Origin: an uncultured Oscillospiraceae bacterium
Lineage (GTDB): Bacteria; Bacillota; Clostridia; Oscillospirales; Ruminococcaceae
NCBI GenBank assembly: GCA_934527255.1
Contig: CAKTAM010000052.1
Coordinates: forward strand, 1 to 12,551
Length of the DNA: 12,551 bases
Reading direction: 5' to 3'
Shown: in pieces, positions 12,105 to 12,551 of the stretch
How positions within the stretch are numbered: position 1 is the first letter of the stretch
Layout of the letters: every line of letters starts with the position of its first letter
Translations under genes and position numbers: made by a program
Notes under the pieces: generated by a model
What the model was told of the DNA's origin: nothing
Seen by the model: the letters and a program-made list of their open reading frames with translations, nothing else
The model's database searches: none

Positions 12105-12551
12105 TCATTTATCCAATTTGTATTTTTCCATGTAATGATAACAGAATCTGCCGTTCGGCGCTGTGTCGCCATGGGTATAAAACTCCAGGCCGTATTCATC
12201 CTGCCCCAGCGGCACATTATCACACCACTTGAAATCCAGCTCCACACCGTCCGCGCTCAGCTCCAGCACCGACAGCGGCAGCGACAGCATCAGACTGTCG
12301 CCATGTACCGCATACTCCACCGCCTGCACCGGCTGCCAGTTCCAGCCGCCGCGGCTGCGGTAAAGGGTCATGCGGCCCTCTGCATCCGGCCGCACCAGCC
12401 ACTGAAAGCTTTCCCACGCAGGGCGGTGCACCGTTGTGCGCAGCAGCAGGTTCATCCACAGTTCATCTGTGCAGGGGGTCAGCGGCGCGGCGCACTGTGC
12501 CAGAAAATAAAGGTTTTCCGTATCGCGGCAGACCTTCATACAGGCAAGGTC
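12105..12551 (-). CDS. C-terminal part of a protein with a CBM9/DOMON-like carbohydrate-binding domain (cut by window edge)
   Basis: The frame is open to the right edge without a stop (Asp-Leu-Ala-Cys precede the first Met at 12539), so the gene is probably truncated here and the Met is internal. The visible 148 residues look like a beta-sandwich. A MKVCRDTENLYFLAQC strand pair resembles the kVArDaeNlYFyv opening of CBM9-like and DOMON-like domains. Next come a Trp-containing middle (GGWNWQPVQAVEY), a LSLPLSVL strand, and DFKWCDNVP near the end, then FYTHGDTAPNGRFCY. Domains of this type often sit at the C-terminus of secreted glycan-active proteins. The catalytic or main part lies outside the window, so no activity is assigned. 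It precedes the M23 gene by 128 nt on the same strand with no evident terminator, so co-transcription is possible. Confidence 0.6.
   Translation of the reverse strand, partial: DLACMKVCRDTENLYFLAQCAAPLTPCTDELWMNLLLRTTVHRPAWESFQWLVRPDAEGRMTLYRSRGGWNWQPVQAVEYAVHGDSLMLSLPLSVLELSADGVELDFKWCDNVPLGQDEYGLEFYTHGDTAPNGRFCYHYMEKYKLDK

Noticed and set aside
10420..12135. 571-codon open frame on the plus strand opposite the M23 gene
   Set aside because: It is the antisense of a gene with a clear active site, has low-complexity His/Arg/Gln-rich composition, and shows no motif. GC-rich coding DNA commonly leaves antisense frames open.
1..12551. CRISPR array, tRNA or rRNA gene, insertion sequence, phage or anti-phage genes
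   Set aside because: No regularly spaced direct repeats, cloverleaf, transposase or phage-like protein was seen; every long minus-strand gene fits the wall and division set or its two upstream neighbours.

Overview
The window is a GC-rich bacterial dcw (division and cell wall) cluster read from the minus strand. The family content points to a Gram-positive gut clostridium, probably Oscillospiraceae (the Faecalibacterium/Gemmiger/Subdoligranulum neighbourhood). The grounds are an MraZ-headed operon, a two-PASTA class B penicillin-binding protein, a MurE with the DNPR motif of meso-diaminopimelate (mDAP) adders, strong Shine-Dalgarno sites and high GC. The genus is an inference. No tRNA, rRNA, CRISPR array, insertion sequence or phage gene was seen.

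Reading with transcription, from the right edge: a 5'-truncated gene whose visible part resembles a CBM9/DOMON-type carbohydrate-binding domain (12105-12551). Next come a doubtful small ORF and a membrane-anchored M23 metallopeptidase (10588-11976), closed by two tandem intrinsic terminators. The dcw promoter (TTGCAA-N17-TATAAT, 10261-10233) follows, with a row of GTGG boxes just downstream that form the expected MraZ operator. The operon then reads mraZ, rsmH, ftsL-like, ftsI/spoVD-like PBP, murE, murF, mraY-like, ftsW and murG (cut by the left edge). Gene junctions are tight (TGATG for mraZ/rsmH, ATGCTGA for murF/mraY, 30-70 nt elsewhere), except for 222 nt between mraY and ftsW.

Together these genes build and polymerise the septal wall precursor. 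MurE and MurF extend UDP-MurNAc-dipeptide to the pentapeptide, MraY normally makes lipid I, and MurG makes lipid II. FtsW polymerises glycan, FtsI crosslinks it, and FtsL helps hold the FtsW/FtsI complex together. RsmH methylates 16S rRNA and MraZ represses the operon.

Two things are out of the ordinary. The mraY-position gene encodes a full-length, well-aligned MraY homologue that has lost several active-site residues: the third catalytic Asp is Ser, the first DG of NLTDGLDG is gone, and HHH has become HRR. And murD, normally between mraY and ftsW, is absent; its place is taken by the structured 222-nt gap. A working MraY and MurD are therefore predicted elsewhere in the genome, unless this MraY works by an altered mechanism.
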